Part shown: positions 29,188-39,389 of the stretch, piece by piece
How the letters are laid out: each line of letters opens with the position of its first letter
Numbering within the stretch: position 1 is the stretch's first letter
Assembly: GCF_014205165.1 (NCBI RefSeq)
Contig: NZ_JACHMZ010000001.1
Span: 2,192,501-2,256,500, forward strand
Source of the DNA: Micromonospora carbonacea
Lineage (GTDB): Bacteria; Actinomycetota; Actinomycetes; Mycobacteriales; Micromonosporaceae
DNA length: 64,000 nt
Direction: 5' to 3'
Made by a program: the position numbers and the translations under genes
The notes under the pieces: generated by a model
Told to the model about the DNA's origin: nothing
What the model saw: only the letters and a program-made list of their open reading frames with translations
Database searches by the model: none

Positions 29188-29868
29188 GTGGAGGAAAACG
29201 TACGGGCCGGGCGCTGCGTGGTCGCTGTGGACGGGCCGTCCGGTTCGGGTAAGTCCACCGTCTCCCGGCGGCTCGCCGTGGGCCTCGGCGCCCGCTACCT
29301 GGACACCGGGGCGATGTACCGGGCGATCACCTGGGCGGTGCTGCGCTCGGGGGTCGACCTGACCGACGCCGAGTCGGTGGGCAAGGTCGCCGCCGAGGTC
29401 GACCTGCGCATCGGCACCGACCCCGAGGGGTACGGCGTGACCGCCGACGGCGTGGGCGTCGACGCCGAGATCCGGGGCACCGAGGTCACCGGCGCGGTCT
29501 CCGCCGTGGCCGCCGTACCGTCGGTGCGGGCCCTGCTGGTGGCCCGGCAGCGGGAGATGATCGCGAAGGCCGGCCGGATCGTCGTCGAGGGCCGTGACAT
29601 CGGCTCGGTCGTCGCCCCCGACGCCGACCTGAAGGTCTACCTGACCGCCTCCGAGGCCGCGCGCGCCCAGCGGCGCAGCGCCGAGGACGCCACCGACGTG
29701 GCCGCCACCGCCGCCGACCTGGCCCGCCGCGACCGGCTCGACTCGACCCGCAAGGCCGACCCGTTGCAGCAGGCCGCCGACGCGGTGGTGCTGGACACCA
29801 CCGAGCTGGGCATCGACGAGGTCGTGGACCGGCTGCGCGCGCTGCTGACCGAGCGGGGCGTGGCGTGA
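29188..29868 (+). CDS. cmk: Cytidylate kinase
   Basis: 226 aa, GTG start after GAGGATCACG. P-loop [16 protein letters not shown] near residue 14, [14 protein letters not shown] near residue 35, and [19 protein letters not shown] near residue 133 are CMP kinase signatures. It phosphorylates CMP/dCMP with ATP, completing pyrimidine salvage with pyrG upstream. Overlaps der by 4 bp (GTGA at 29865). Matches Rv1712. Confidence 0.95.
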   Translation: MEENVRAGRCVVAVDGPSGSGKSTVSRRLAVGLGARYLDTGAMYRAITWAVLRSGVDLTDAESVGKVAAEVDLRIGTDPEGYGVTADGVGVDAEIRGTEVTGAVSAVAAVPSVRALLVARQREMIAKAGRIVVEGRDIGSVVAPDADLKVYLTASEAARAQRRSAEDATDVAATAADLARRDRLDSTRKADPLQQAADAVVLDTTELGIDEVVDRLRALLTERGVA

Positions 29869-31268
29869 CCACGGACGAGGGCTGGGTGGAGCTGCGCGAG
29901 CCGGATGCCGACGTCGAGGAGCCGACCGGCCCGGTGCCGGTGGTGGCCGTCGTCGGCCGCCCCAACGTCGGCAAGTCCACCCTGGTCAACCGCATCATCG
30001 GCCGGCGGCAGGCCGTCGTCGAGGACATCCCCGGGGTGACCCGGGACCGGGTCCCCTACGACGCGCAGTGGTCCGGCCGCGCCTTCACGGTCGTCGACAC
30101 GGGCGGCTGGGAGCCGGACGCGAAGGACCGGGCGGCCGCGATCGCCGCGCAGGCCGAGATCGCCGTCGCCACCGCCGACGTGGTGCTGTTCGTGGTCGAC
30201 GCCATGGTCGGCTCCACCGACGTGGACGAGGCCGCCGTCAAGATGCTGCGGCGCAGCGCCAAGCCGGTCATCCTGGTGGCCAACAAGGCCGACAACGCCA
30301 CCATCGAGATGGAGTCGACGTCGTTGTGGTCGCTCGGCCTCGGCGAGCCGTTCCCGATCTCGGCGTTGCACGGCCGAGGCTCCGGCGACCTGCTCGACAA
30401 GATCCTCCAGGCGCTGCCCGAGGCTCCGGCGATCGTGGAGAACCGCCCGCGCGGCCCGCGCCGGGTCGCGCTCGTCGGCCGGCCCAACGTCGGCAAGTCC
30501 AGCCTGCTCAACCGGTTCTCCGGCGAGGAACGGGCGGTCGTCGACTCGGTCGCCGGCACCACCGTCGACCCGGTGGACAGCCTCGTGGAGATCGGCGGGG
30601 AGACCTGGCAGCTGGTCGACACCGCCGGGCTGCGCAAGCGGGTCGGCAAGGCCAGCGGCACCGAATACTACGCCAGCCTGCGCACCGCCTCGGCGATCGA
30701 GGCCGCCGAGGTGGCCGTGGTGCTGCTCGACTCCAGCGAGCCGATCAGCGAGCAGGACCAGCGGATCCTGTCCATGGTCACCGAGGCGGGCCGAGCCCTG
30801 GTCATCGCCTTCAACAAGTGGGACCTGGTCGACGGCGACCGCCGGTACTACCTGGACAAGGAGATCGAGCGCGAGCTGCGCCGCATCCCCTGGGCGCTGC
30901 GGATCAACCTGTCGGCCAAGACCGGCCGGGCGGTCGACAGGCTCGCTCCGTCGCTGCGCAAGGCCCTGGCGAGCTGGGAGACCCGGGTGCCCACGGCGCA
31001 GCTCAACTCGTGGCTGACCGCCCTGGTGCAGGCCACCCCGCACCCGGTGCGCGGCGGCCGGGCGCCGAAGATCCTCTTCGCCACCCAGGCCGGGGTCGCC
31101 CCGCCGCGGTTCGTGCTCTTCACCACCGCGCCGCTGGACGCCGGCTACCAGCGGTTCGTCGAGCGCAAGCTCCGCGAGGAGTTCGGCTTCGAGGGCAGCC
31201 CGGTGGAGATTTCGGTACGCCCGCGCAAGAAGCTCGGCCCCGGCGGCCGGGGCAAGGCGCACGGCTGA
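29865..31268 (+). CDS. der: Ribosome-assembly GTPase Der (EngA)
   Basis: 467 aa, GTG start overlapping the cmk stop. It has two tandem GTPase domains: [22 protein letters not shown] and NKAD for the first (about residues 25-185), and [24 protein letters not shown] and NKWDLVD for the second (about 200-370). A KH-like C-terminal domain follows. It acts in 50S subunit maturation. It is the last gene of the conserved block, followed by a hairpin. Confidence 0.97.
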   Translation: MTTDEGWVELREPDADVEEPTGPVPVVAVVGRPNVGKSTLVNRIIGRRQAVVEDIPGVTRDRVPYDAQWSGRAFTVVDTGGWEPDAKDRAAAIAAQAEIAVATADVVLFVVDAMVGSTDVDEAAVKMLRRSAKPVILVANKADNATIEMESTSLWSLGLGEPFPISALHGRGSGDLLDKILQALPEAPAIVENRPRGPRRVALVGRPNVGKSSLLNRFSGEERAVVDSVAGTTVDPVDSLVEIGGETWQLVDTAGLRKRVGKASGTEYYASLRTASAIEAAEVAVVLLDSSEPISEQDQRILSMVTEAGRALVIAFNKWDLVDGDRRYYLDKEIERELRRIPWALRINLSAKTGRAVDRLAPSLRKALASWETRVPTAQLNSWLTALVQATPHPVRGGRAPKILFATQAGVAPPRFVLFTTAPLDAGYQRFVERKLREEFGFEGSPVEISVRPRKKLGPGGRGKAHG

Positions 31269-31275
31269 CGTCGTC

Positions 31276-31306
31276 GCCCCGCCCACCCTGGCAGGGGCGG
31301 CGGGGC
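31276..31306 (+). terminator. Hairpin after der
   Basis: GCCCCGCC at 31276-31283 pairs with GGCGGGGC at 31299-31306, followed by TTGT. It starts 8 bases after the der stop and likely ends the operon. Confidence 0.6.
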
Positions 31307-31981
31307 TTGTCGCCTCCTGCCTCCTCGGGCCGTGCGTCTCCTCGGTCCCTGGGCGCTGCGGCGGCCCGCCGGCTGCCTCGGCCGCCCGCTGCCCCTGCCT
31401 CTGATCCGCTCGCCGCCCGGCCCCGCCCAGCGGGGCCGGGCGCGCGCTGTCTGCCCTGTCTCCAGTCGGCCGGGTGTGTCGTTCCGCGTCCCTCCGGCCG
31501 TGTGCCGTCTCCACGTCTTCGTCCGGGTTGTGGCGTGAGCCCGGCCGCCCTTGGACCTGGACCGCTGGCCGATCGCGCCGGCCGGCGGCCCCCTTCCGAG
31601 CCCGCCACCGCCCTGATCTTGGACGGTTGTCGTCGCTGACGAACAGCAACTGTCCAGGTTCCCCAGGCCCGGCGACGCGGCAGGCGCGACGGACCAACGG
31701 GCGGTGGTGGTGGCGGAGCGCCGCCGGCAGGCGCATCGGGTGGTGACCTCCGCCTGACGAGGTGTGTTGCCCGCAGGGCTGGGCCACTCTGGCGGAGCGT
31801 GCCCGGGGCTCTCGCAGACCCGGCCGCCACCACGCCACTGTCCGGCAAGCTGCCCCCTATCCTCCTAGGACGCCCTCGGGATGTGGGGCCGGCAATCGGG
31901 GCGGGGCCAATGCGTGCACGGGGAAGATCGTGCGTTAAGCTGTACCGGCTGTCGCAGGGAGCAAGTGCCTGACGGTGGCAT
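31307..31981. other. Gene-free stretch between der and tRNA-Pro
   Basis: No ORF here has convincing codon pattern or recognisable protein; the longest ones are low-complexity Arg/Pro frames. The only structure seen is an imperfect hairpin at 31615-31659, listed separately. The tRNA promoter should lie at its right end but I cannot place it with confidence. Confidence 0.6.
31615..31659 (+). repeat. Imperfect inverted repeat, REP-like
   Basis: GATCTTGGACGGTTG at the left faces CAACTGTCCAGGT at the right, with an inner TCGTC-GCT-GACGA stem. Outer arms begin with the same GATCTTGGA as the element inside scpB (27393), so the two may be related repeat families. The right arm has decayed by two substitutions. 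Confidence 0.55.
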
Positions 31982-32055
<74 letters not shown>

Positions 32056-32061
32056 CACACG

Positions 32062-32104
32062 AAAAGCCCTGACCAGCGAAAACACTGGTCAGGGCTTTTG
32101 TTTT
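32062..32104 (+). terminator. Intrinsic terminator of tRNA-Pro
   Basis: Perfect 15-bp stem AAAAGCCCTGACCAG / CTGGTCAGGGCTTTT with loop CGAAAACA, followed by TGTTTTC. This is the clearest T-tailed terminator in the window. Confidence 0.9.
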
Positions 32105-32169
32105 CGTCTATGGAGTTCTGAACCGCCCCCCGAAAACCCCCCGATTACCCGGGGCGGCAACCAGACTTG

Positions 32170-32757
32170 TCATCCATGGTCATCGTCCTGCTCCCTGGGC
32201 GTGGGGCGTCCGTTCCGCTCGGCGCCGAGACGTTCGAGGACTTCGGAGACGTCGGGTGCTTGGACGGGCTTGGCGATGTAGCAGGTGGCGGTGACCTTCT
32301 CGCTGGAGTGCCCGAGCTGGGCTGCGGCGTTCTTGGTGCTGGTCTCTTCATCGAAGAGGGTGGCCACGGTCTTGCGGAACGTGTGCGGGGTGACCCAGGC
32401 GAGGTCGGTGTCGGCGCGGGCCTGGCGCCACTGACGGCGGACGTTGTTGGGTGACAGCCAGGTGCCGCGTCGGGACGCGAAGACCGCGTCGTGGGGGTTG
32501 TCGGCAGCGTCGAGCTTGCGGGCCAGGAGCATGCCGACGGCGAAGCGGGGCAGGACGACCATGCGGTAGCCGGCGTCGCTCTTGGTCCAGGGCTGTCGGA
32601 AGAAGCCCTGGGCTGTGACGAAGACCAGTGTGCCGCAGATCGTCAGGGTGGGGCGTGCGGTGGCGAGGTCCAGGTCCGCCCAGCGCAGGGCGAGGATCTC
32701 GCCGATGCGGGCTCCGGTGGCGAGCATGAGGTCGACGTGGCCCGCTTCGGTCCGCGC
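32170..32757 (-). pseudogene. Tyrosine integrase, C-terminal catalytic fragment
   Basis: On the minus strand about 195 residues of a phage/ICE-type integrase are readable: Arg in GARIGEILALRW, HxxR in TPHTFRKTVATLF, His in LGHSSEKVT, Tyr in ATCYIAK. The N-terminal arm- and core-binding domains are missing; the frame upstream of about 32757 encodes unrelated sequence, because there it overlaps the remnant of another gene on the opposite strand. The integrase end faces the tRNA-Pro gene about 115 bp away, the usual layout of actinomycete integrative elements. A nonfunctional remnant is most likely. Confidence 0.8.
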
Positions 32758-32940
32758 GACTGGCGGCAGCAGGGTGCCCAGTACGTCATCCGGCACACCC
32801 TGCGCGACGTCGGGGCCGACAGCTACCTGCGGGAACGTGGCACCAGCACCGACGAGGCCGAGCCGCTGGCCGACGGGCTGGAGAGCCCGTGGAGCGATCT
32901 GTGGTTCTACTCCAACCCGGTGTTCGTCCGGGTGCGCTGA
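32758..32940 (+). pseudogene. C-terminal remnant of a metallohydrolase-like gene
   Basis: The rightward frame ending at 32940 encodes about 60 residues: RDWRQQGAQYVIRHTLRDVG, then ESPWSDLWFYSNPVFVRVR. The DLWFYSNPVFV ending is like that of PHP/CehA-type phosphoesterases. Upstream of about 32758 the same frame runs antisense through the integrase, so the gene has lost its 5' part at a recombination junction. Family assignment rests on one short motif. Confidence 0.5.
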
Positions 32941-33091
32941 CCGACCGGTCCCGGCCCGCCGTCGGTGGGCCGGAACCGCCGGCACCGGGAAGCCGGGTCC
33001 ACGGTGGACGTGCAGACTCGCCACCAAACGCCCACATTAGGCAGGGTGTGGGGCAGTTGACGAATCGTGTACCGGCCGCCGGTTGTGAATC

Positions 33092-33121
33092 TTGACCACC
33101 CGAAAGCGCAGGTCATACGCT
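33092..33121 (+). promoter_or_regulatory. Possible promoter of the M14 peptidase gene
   Basis: TTGACC at 33092-33097 and ATACGCT near 33115 with a 17-base spacer, 46 bp before the ATG at 33167. The -35 is good and the -10 weak. The surrounding 33000-33166 is more AT-rich than its neighbours. Confidence 0.3.
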
Positions 33122-33166
33122 CCGGGCACCCTTGATTAATTTCCCGGGAAGGGAAACGGGACACCC

Positions 33167-35986
33167 ATGCGAACTGCCCCACTCCGCTCCACACTGCATT
33201 CCCGTAAACGGCTGGCGAGCGCCACCGCAATCGTACTACTGGCCGGAATGATCCCCCTGGTGGCCGGCCCCTCGGCCGCCGCCGCGCCCCCGACGACCTG
33301 TAGTACCGATCCCGCCGACCGACTGGCCTCGGTGCCCAGCCCGGAGAGTTTCCTCGGCTTCCCGCTCGGCACCGGCCAGGAACGGGTGGTCACCAACGAG
33401 GAGGTGCGGGGCTACCTCGACGCCGTGGACACCGCCTCCAAGCGGGTGGTGACCGGCGTGATGGGCACCAGCGTGCTCGGCCAGCCGCTGCCGTACGCGA
33501 TCGTGTCGAACGAGCGCAACGTGCGGCCGGCGGTGCTCAAGGGCATCGCCGAGGACGTCCGCTCGCTGCGCGACCCCCGGGTGGTCAACCAGCAGCAGGC
33601 CGGGGAGATCGCCGAGGCGGCGCCGGCGATCGTCTGGGTCACCGCCAACGTGCACGGCGGCGAGAAGAGCGGCACCGACGCCGCCCTCAAGACGCTGTAC
33701 GAGCTGGCCGCCGGGCTCTCCTGCGAGGTCCAGCAGCGCAACGACAACCTGATCACGATCATCGTGCCGACACAGAACCCGGACGGCCGCGACGCCAGCC
33801 GCCGGCAGAACGAGTACGGCTTCGACATGAACCGGGACTGGTTCGCCCGGACCCAGCAGGAGACCGACGGCAAGCTCGAACTGATGCGCAGGTATCCGCC
33901 GCAGGTCTTCATCGACGCGCACGAGATGGGCGGCAGGCAGTACTTCTTCCCGCCCAACGCCGACCCGATCCACCACGAGATCTCCGGCGAGGCGGTCGAC
34001 TGGATCAACCGGATCGGTGAGGCCAACAAGGCCGGCTTCGGCTACAACGGCGCGTGCGGCGGCGCGGTGACCACCGAGTGCTACTTCAACTACTCCACCT
34101 ACGACCTGTTCTTCATGGGGTACGGCGACACGGTGCCGGCCGCCGGGTTCGGTGCCGCCGGCATGACCTTCGAGAAGGGCAGCTCGTCGGCGGTGGCCGA
34201 CCGGGTGCAGCAGCAGTTCCACACCCAGTGGTCGACGCTGGGCTGGGCGGCGGCGCACAAGCAGGAGGTGCTCAACGGCTGGTTCAAGGTCTGGAAGGAC
34301 GCCCTCGCCCAGGGCCGGGCCGGCACGCTGGAGCCCAACGAGGTCGTCCAGCCCACCAACACCGTGCAGTTCCCGGTGCCGGCGCAGACCATCAGGTCGT
34401 ACTTCCTGCTGCCCGACCGGCAGCTCGCCGACGCCCGCCAGCTCGTCGAGCGGCTGCGCCGGATGGACGTCGAGGTCTACCAGGTGAAGAAGGCCGTCAA
34501 GCTGCCCACCGCGAAGCTCTTCGGCGGCCGGTCGGCGACCAACCTGACCGTGCCGGTCGGGTCGTACTGGATCCCGATGAACCAGCCGCAGAAGCACTGG
34601 ATCCAGGCGATCATGGGTGAGGACCCGTACACGCCGTTCCCGTACTTCTACGACGTGTCGTCGTGGAGCAACCCGTTGCTGATGGGCGTGAACGCCGTCT
34701 ACACCGGCGCGGACGTCAAGCCCAACGCGGAGCTGATCGACAAGATCCAGAACACCGGTGGCGGCAAGATCCAGGCCGCGCCGCCGTTGAAGGGCTCCTA
34801 CACCTACGAGCTGGACTCCGCCGCCGCGGCCGAGTTCACCTTCACCCTGCTGGGCAAGGACGTGCAGCTGGTCCGGGACCTCGACGACGGCCAGGTGGGG
34901 ATGCCGGCCGGCGCGTTGACGCCGGAGCTGAACGCCACGGCCAAGAAGTTGGGGGTGACCCTCACCCCGTACACCACGGCGGCCGTCGGCACCCCGATCA
35001 GCCGGCCGGACGTCGGCCTGTTCCAGGGCACCGGCATCTCCACCACCTCCGGCTCGCACGGCGAGGCCCGGTACGTGCTGGGCAAGCGGTGGGGCCTGGA
35101 CCTCACCCCGGTCACCACCGCCGACATCAACGACAACACCCCCGCCTTCACCGGCCGCACGGTGCTGCTGGTGCCGGACGGCAGCAACGCGACCGGCGCG
35201 CTGACCGCGACCGGGCAGGCCAACCTGCGCAACTGGATCGCCCAGGGCCACACCTACCTGGGCCTGCGCAACGAGGGCACCCGGATGGCCCGCGCCGCCG
35301 GTCTCACCTCGACCACCGAGAAGCCGAAGCCGACCGGCTACACGGTGATCGGCTCGCACCTGCGGGTCGACGTGGACCCGGACAGCCCGGTCGGGCTGGG
35401 CCGGCCGGCGGAGGACTTCGAGTTCAACAACAACGACCCGATCCTCACCCCGAGCAGCACCGGCCGCAACGTCCTGCGCTACCCGAGCGGGGATACCTTC
35501 TGGGCCAACGGCTACACGGTGCAGGGTGACGCGCTCAAGGGCACGGTCGCGGTGGTGGACGAGCCGACCGGCGCCGGCCGGGCGGTGCTGTTCGCGTTCA
35601 ACCCGCTGTTCCGGGCGTACAACGAGAGTGGCCTGCACCTGGTGGCCAACGCGCTGCTGTACCCGGCCGGCGGCACGGCGGCCCGGACCGCCTCGCCGGT
35701 CCAGGTCGACCCGGCCCGCGCCGCCGCGGCGGCCACCCCGGTCGCCGAGAACCTCGGCGGCGAGTGGCGGCCGTTCACCCTCCAGGTGGCCGCCGGTGAC
35801 CTGGCCCGCACCGAGGCGGTCGTCGACCGGTACACCGACACCGCGCGGGTCACGGTGGCGGACGGCTCGGCGTACCTGGTGATCCCCAACCCGGAGGGTC
35901 TCCAGATCGACGAGCACCCGTTCCTGGGTGACCTGGTGCGGACCCTGCGGGCCGAACAGATCCCGCTGCGTTCCGTGGTGGGCTGA
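33167..35986 (+). CDS. Secreted zinc carboxypeptidase-like protein (M14 family)
   Basis: 939 aa, ATG after GGGAAGGGAAACGGG. Signal peptide at residues 1-40 (basic start, hydrophobic SATAIVLLAGMIPLVAG, cleavage after SAAAAP). The M14 domain covers about residues 55-400: the zinc ligands lie in NVHGGEKSG (HxxE) and, third, in FIDAHEMGG; NRDWFARTQ is also a conserved stretch. The remaining 500 residues form beta-rich domains including a possible glutamine-amidotransferase-like fold, common in actinobacterial M14 proteins of this size. Predicted extracellular peptidase. Surrounding genes are broken; this one is intact. Confidence 0.9.
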   Translation: MRTAPLRSTLHSRKRLASATAIVLLAGMIPLVAGPSAAAAPPTTCSTDPADRLASVPSPESFLGFPLGTGQERVVTNEEVRGYLDAVDTASKRVVTGVMGTSVLGQPLPYAIVSNERNVRPAVLKGIAEDVRSLRDPRVVNQQQAGEIAEAAPAIVWVTANVHGGEKSGTDAALKTLYELAAGLSCEVQQRNDNLITIIVPTQNPDGRDASRRQNEYGFDMNRDWFARTQQETDGKLELMRRYPPQVFIDAHEMGGRQYFFPPNADPIHHEISGEAVDWINRIGEANKAGFGYNGACGGAVTTECYFNYSTYDLFFMGYGDTVPAAGFGAAGMTFEKGSSSAVADRVQQQFHTQWSTLGWAAAHKQEVLNGWFKVWKDALAQGRAGTLEPNEVVQPTNTVQFPVPAQTIRSYFLLPDRQLADARQLVERLRRMDVEVYQVKKAVKLPTAKLFGGRSATNLTVPVGSYWIPMNQPQKHWIQAIMGEDPYTPFPYFYDVSSWSNPLLMGVNAVYTGADVKPNAELIDKIQNTGGGKIQAAPPLKGSYTYELDSAAAAEFTFTLLGKDVQLVRDLDDGQVGMPAGALTPELNATAKKLGVTLTPYTTAAVGTPISRPDVGLFQGTGISTTSGSHGEARYVLGKRWGLDLTPVTTADINDNTPAFTGRTVLLVPDGSNATGALTATGQANLRNWIAQGHTYLGLRNEGTRMARAAGLTSTTEKPKPTGYTVIGSHLRVDVDPDSPVGLGRPAEDFEFNNNDPILTPSSTGRNVLRYPSGDTFWANGYTVQGDALKGTVAVVDEPTGAGRAVLFAFNPLFRAYNESGLHLVANALLYPAGGTAARTASPVQVDPARAAAAATPVAENLGGEWRPFTLQVAAGDLARTEAVVDRYTDTARVTVADGSAYLVIPNPEGLQIDEHPFLGDLVRTLRAEQIPLRSVVG

Positions 35987-35993
35987 CACCGGC

Positions 35994-36029
35994 GGGTGGG
36001 GGCGGCACCTACGGGTGCCGCCCTCACCC
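35994..36029 (+). terminator. Terminator of the M14 peptidase gene
   Basis: A 16-bp stem (one G-T pair) with tetraloop TACG: GGGCGGCACC pairs with GGTGCCGCCC and outer bases extend it. It starts 8 bases after the stop. Confidence 0.85.
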
Positions 36030-36234
36030 ACCCTGCGGAGCCGGGCGGGCCGCGTCGGCTGGCAACGGTGCGAGCCCTGCTACCTGCTGTTTCCCGGCCG
36101 ATGTCACCTGCTGACCCGGTTCCAGGCCGACTGTCTGCACCGGCTCGCCACCGCCCGGTCACCACGACGCGCCGGACGGCGACCGCGCCACCCCCGACGG
36201 CGGGCCGACTGCCACCTCCGGCGACGAGGAGACG

Positions 36235-36660
36235 GTGGTCTGGGCGGTCACCTCGGCCAACCACGAGAACACCCGCCGCAACCCGGTCCCCTACCACCGG
36301 CGGGAGGCGGCGATCGAACGGTTCAGCGTGCTGGCCGGGCTGCGCTCGGTGGTGGTGCCGGTCTTCGACACCGCCGAGACCGACCGGTTCGCCGAGGTGA
36401 CCCTGAAGAACGTGGCGGCCACCGCCGGTCTGGAGCTGACCCTGGCGGACACCGTGGTCGCCTGTTCGACCCCGCAGGTCGCCCCGATGTACGCCCGGCC
36501 GGGGTTCCCGATCGCCGGGGTGGAGGCCGACGTCGACCCACCTCCCGCCCGTGGGACGTGCTGCTGCGGCTGGCCGCCGACGACCCGACCTGGCGGGAGC
36601 TGGCCCACCCGGCGACCCTCGACGTCTACGCCCGCTACCGGCTCGACGACCTGGTCCGTG
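36235..36660 (+). pseudogene. Nucleotidyltransferase-like gene, frameshifted fragment
   Basis: The first frame reads VWAVTSANHENTRRNPVPYH, AERF-type helix text and ending near VEADVDPP at 36540; the protein then continues in another frame as RPWDVLLRLAADDPTWRELA to about 36660. A frameshift near 36540 therefore breaks it. It resembles nicotinate-nucleotide adenylyltransferase-like (cytidylyltransferase fold) proteins of actinomycetes, but the usual N-terminal HxGH segment is not visible. It is joined to an integrase fragment at about 36670. Confidence 0.5.
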
Positions 36661-36675
36661 CGATGGTGTCAGCCA

Positions 36676-36885
36676 CTGCACCCCAACACCCCCGCCGCGC
36701 TGGTCCACTCCCTCGGTGTCCCGACCACCGCCGGCCGCGCCGCCGCGATCCGCCAGCACGTCCTCGACATGCCCGCCCCGATCGTCGCGACGGCGCTCGG
36801 CTACCACCATGCCACCACCGCCCGTCTCGCCACCGAGGCCGGCACCACCTGGTCCAGCTACGCCCCGGGCAACCCCGGACAGTGA
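36676..36885 (+). pseudogene. Integrase/recombinase C-terminal fragment
   Basis: About 70 residues, PAALVHSLGVPTTAGRAAAI then APIVATALGYHHATTARLA and ending TWSSYAPGNPGQ. This matches the C-terminal end of an actinomycete recombinase family often annotated as site-specific integrase, with a Gly-Tyr-x-His block and terminal SRYA. Its 5' part is absent, having been replaced by the nucleotidyltransferase fragment. Confidence 0.55.
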
Positions 36886-36944
36886 GAGCCATGACCATCC
36901 GACGGTGTCTTCACGACGAACTGGCGACGGTTGAATAGGCGGTC

Positions 36945-37249
36945 TTACCAGTCGGGCGGCCCTTCAAAACGGATCGCCCGTCTGGACCTCCGGCGTGACG
37001 AGCCGAGACAGGTCGCGCGGGGCGGACCCGCGACATCCTGTAGTGGGGGCGATTGCGGGAACAGAGGCACCTTTCGGCACGGTGCGGGTCGGGTCACCCC
37101 GTCACGTAGCACCGTCTTATCGTCCACCAGCGCACACCTCATCATGTCACTGGCCACGCCCTTTGCGCCGCTCAGGTCCGCGCCGCTCAGGTTCGCGTTG
37201 TCCAAGTCCGCGTTGGTCAGGTCCGCGTCGCCCAGGTGCGCGTCGGCTG
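36945..37249 (-). pseudogene. Pentapeptide-repeat protein, truncated by IS insertion
   Basis: On the minus strand, from the IS5 boundary, the frame reads [20 protein letters not shown] and SGADLSGAKG, clear A(D/N)LXX pentapeptide repeats, followed by a short tail with DDKTVLRDGVTR. The 5' part is missing: no matching repeat is found beyond the far side of the IS at 39691. The gene was thus cut off and partly lost. Confidence 0.7.
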
Positions 37250-37972
37250 GGCCGTGTTTCCTAGGGCGCGGAGCCATTGGTTGATGGCGGCGATGGTGAG
37301 GGTGGCTTCGTAGCGCACGGCGAGTTTGTCGTACCTGGTGGCCATGGCGCGGTGTTGTTTGAGCTGGTTGATGCCGCACTCCACGGCGTGACGCAGGCGG
37401 TAGAGGTCGGGGTCGAAAGCGGGCGGACGTCCGCCTTTGGAGCCTTTGGCTTTGCGGTGGGCGTCCTGGTCGGTCTTGCTCGGGATGCACGCGCGGATGC
37501 CGCGGGATCGCAGGTGGGATCGGTTGGCCTTGGACGTGTACGCCTTGTCGGCCAGCACGGTGTCGGGGCGGGTGCGTGGCCGGCCGCCACCGGCGCGGGG
37601 GACGCGGATCCTGGTTAGCACGGGGATGAACTGTGGGCTGTCGCCGCGTTGTCCGGCGGTCACCACCACGGCCATCAGTTTGCGGCCTTGTTCGCAGGCC
37701 AGATGGGTCTTGGTTGTCCAGCCGCCCCTCGACCGGCCGAGGCCGTGGTCTGCCGGCTCGGTCTGCACACCACCGGGGGGCTCTTTCTGCGCCTGCCCGT
37801 CGCGGCGGGCCCCAGCGGCGTGGTGATGGGCGCGGCTGATGGTCGAGTCCACACTCACCGTCGCGCCGATCAACCCCGCCGCGTCCGCGCTGGCCTGCAA
37901 CGAGGTGAGAAACCGAGACCAGACGCCGTCACGCTGCCAGCGCCGAAACCACCGGTACAGGGTCTGCCAGGG

Positions 37973-39389
37973 GGTCACGTCCGCGCTGGTGGTGTAAGAG
38001 ACGGCCATCGCGTGATCCGGTCTGATGCTATGCGGCGATTGGTGCTGCGTTGGGCTGGTCGGTGTCGTGTTGGCGGGTGTCGACGGTGATCAGGCGGGCT
38101 TTGGCGAGGAGTTCCAGGCCCATGTAGCGGCGTCTTTCGGTCCACTCGTCGGTCTGCTCGGCCAGGACCGCGCCGACGAGTCTGATGATCGCCGCCCGGT
38201 TGGGAAAGATGCCGACGACGTCGGTGCGGCGGCGGATCTCCTTGTTCAACCGCTCCTGGGGATTGTTGGACCAGATCTGGCGCCAGATCTCGCGGGGGAA
38301 GCCGGTGAAGGCGAGCAGGTCGTCGCGGGCGGCGTCGAGGTGTTCGGCCGCAGCGGGGAACTTCGCTTCGATCGTGGCGACGACCCGCCGGAACTGGGCG
38401 TGGACGGCGTCGGCGTCGGGCTGGTCGAAGATCGTGCGGACGAGGGTGGCGATCCACGGCTGCGCCGATCTGGGGACCTTCGTGAGCAGGTTGCGCAAGT
38501 AGTGGGTGCGGCATCGTTGCCAGGCGGCGCCGGGCAGCGCGGCGCCGATCGCTGCGACGAGGCCGCGATGGGCGTCGGAGATGACGAGCTGGACGCCGGA
38601 CAGTCCGCGGGCCGTCAGGGACCGCAGGAATGCCAGCCATCCGGCCCCGTCTTCGTCCGAGGCGACGTCGACGCCGAGGACTTCACGTTGGCCGTCGGCG
38701 TTGACCCCGACGGCGACCAGAGCGTGGACGTTGACGGTGCGGCCGTGCTCGCGGACCTTCATCGTCAACGCGTCGGTCCACACGAACGTGTAGTGGGCGG
38801 CGTCGAGGGGCCGGTTGCGGAACGCCTCGACTTGGGCGTCCAGGTGGGCGGCCATCTCCGAGACCTGCGACTTCGACAGCTGCCGGATCCCGAGCTGCTC
38901 GACCAGCTTCTCCACCCGCCGCGTCGACACCCCGAGCAGATAGCTCGTGGCGACCACTGAGACCAGGGCCTGCTCGGCCCGCCGCCGGTGCGTCAGCAGC
39001 CAGTCCGGGAAGTAGGAGCCCTGCCGCAGCTTCGGGATCGCCAGGTCGATCGTGCCGGCCCGGGTGTCCCACTCCCGAGGCCGGTAGCCGTTGCGGGAGT
39101 TGACCCGCTCGTCGCTGCGCTGTCCGTAACCGGCGCCGCAGATCGCGTCGGCCTCGGCGGACATCACCGCCTGCGCGAACGTTTTGATCATCGCCTGCAA
39201 CACGTCCGGCGACGCGCCCTCGATCTGCTCGCGCAGCAGGTCAACGGGGTTCACACTCTCTGAAGCGGCCATCGCGTTCTCTCTTCCTTCTCTGACTTGG
39301 TCGTCTTGAAGGATCGACGCGATGGCCGTCTCTCATCTACGCAACACGCCCAACACGGGCAAGTCGTACACCACTTCCGTGGACGCAAC
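37973..39389 (-). mobile_element. IS256-family element (1417 bp) with 9-bp target duplication
   Basis: CTGCCAGGG occurs directly at both borders (37964-37972 and 39390-39398). The ends show imperfect inverted repeats with CGTCC(G/A)CG and GTGGTGTA in common, and inner repeats AGAGACGGCCATCGCG (37997) and its complement (ending 39333). The element holds one intact leftward transposase gene. An intact target duplication and ORF indicate a recent insertion. Confidence 0.85.
38028..39272 (-). CDS. IS256 (Mutator-type) transposase
   Basis: 414 aa, ATG at 39272. Mutator/IS256 features: [20 protein letters not shown] near residue 60, [14 protein letters not shown], the DDE region with [20 protein letters not shown] (first Asp), [20 protein letters not shown] (second Asp) and the helical [14 protein letters not shown] block before [18 protein letters not shown], which holds the last Glu. 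Full length for the family and free of stops, so probably active. Confidence 0.95.
   Translation of the reverse strand: MAASESVNPVDLLREQIEGASPDVLQAMIKTFAQAVMSAEADAICGAGYGQRSDERVNSRNGYRPREWDTRAGTIDLAIPKLRQGSYFPDWLLTHRRRAEQALVSVVATSYLLGVSTRRVEKLVEQLGIRQLSKSQVSEMAAHLDAQVEAFRNRPLDAAHYTFVWTDALTMKVREHGRTVNVHALVAVGVNADGQREVLGVDVASDEDGAGWLAFLRSLTARGLSGVQLVISDAHRGLVAAIGAALPGAAWQRCRTHYLRNLLTKVPRSAQPWIATLVRTIFDQPDADAVHAQFRRVVATIEAKFPAAAEHLDAARDDLLAFTGFPREIWRQIWSNNPQERLNKEIRRRTDVVGIFPNRAAIIRLVGAVLAEQTDEWTERRRYMGLELLAKARLITVDTRQHDTDQPNAAPIAA

Noticed and set aside
33236..36031. Very long leftward frame under the M14 peptidase gene
   Set aside because: A GC-bias shadow; the sense strand has a signal peptide and zinc motifs.
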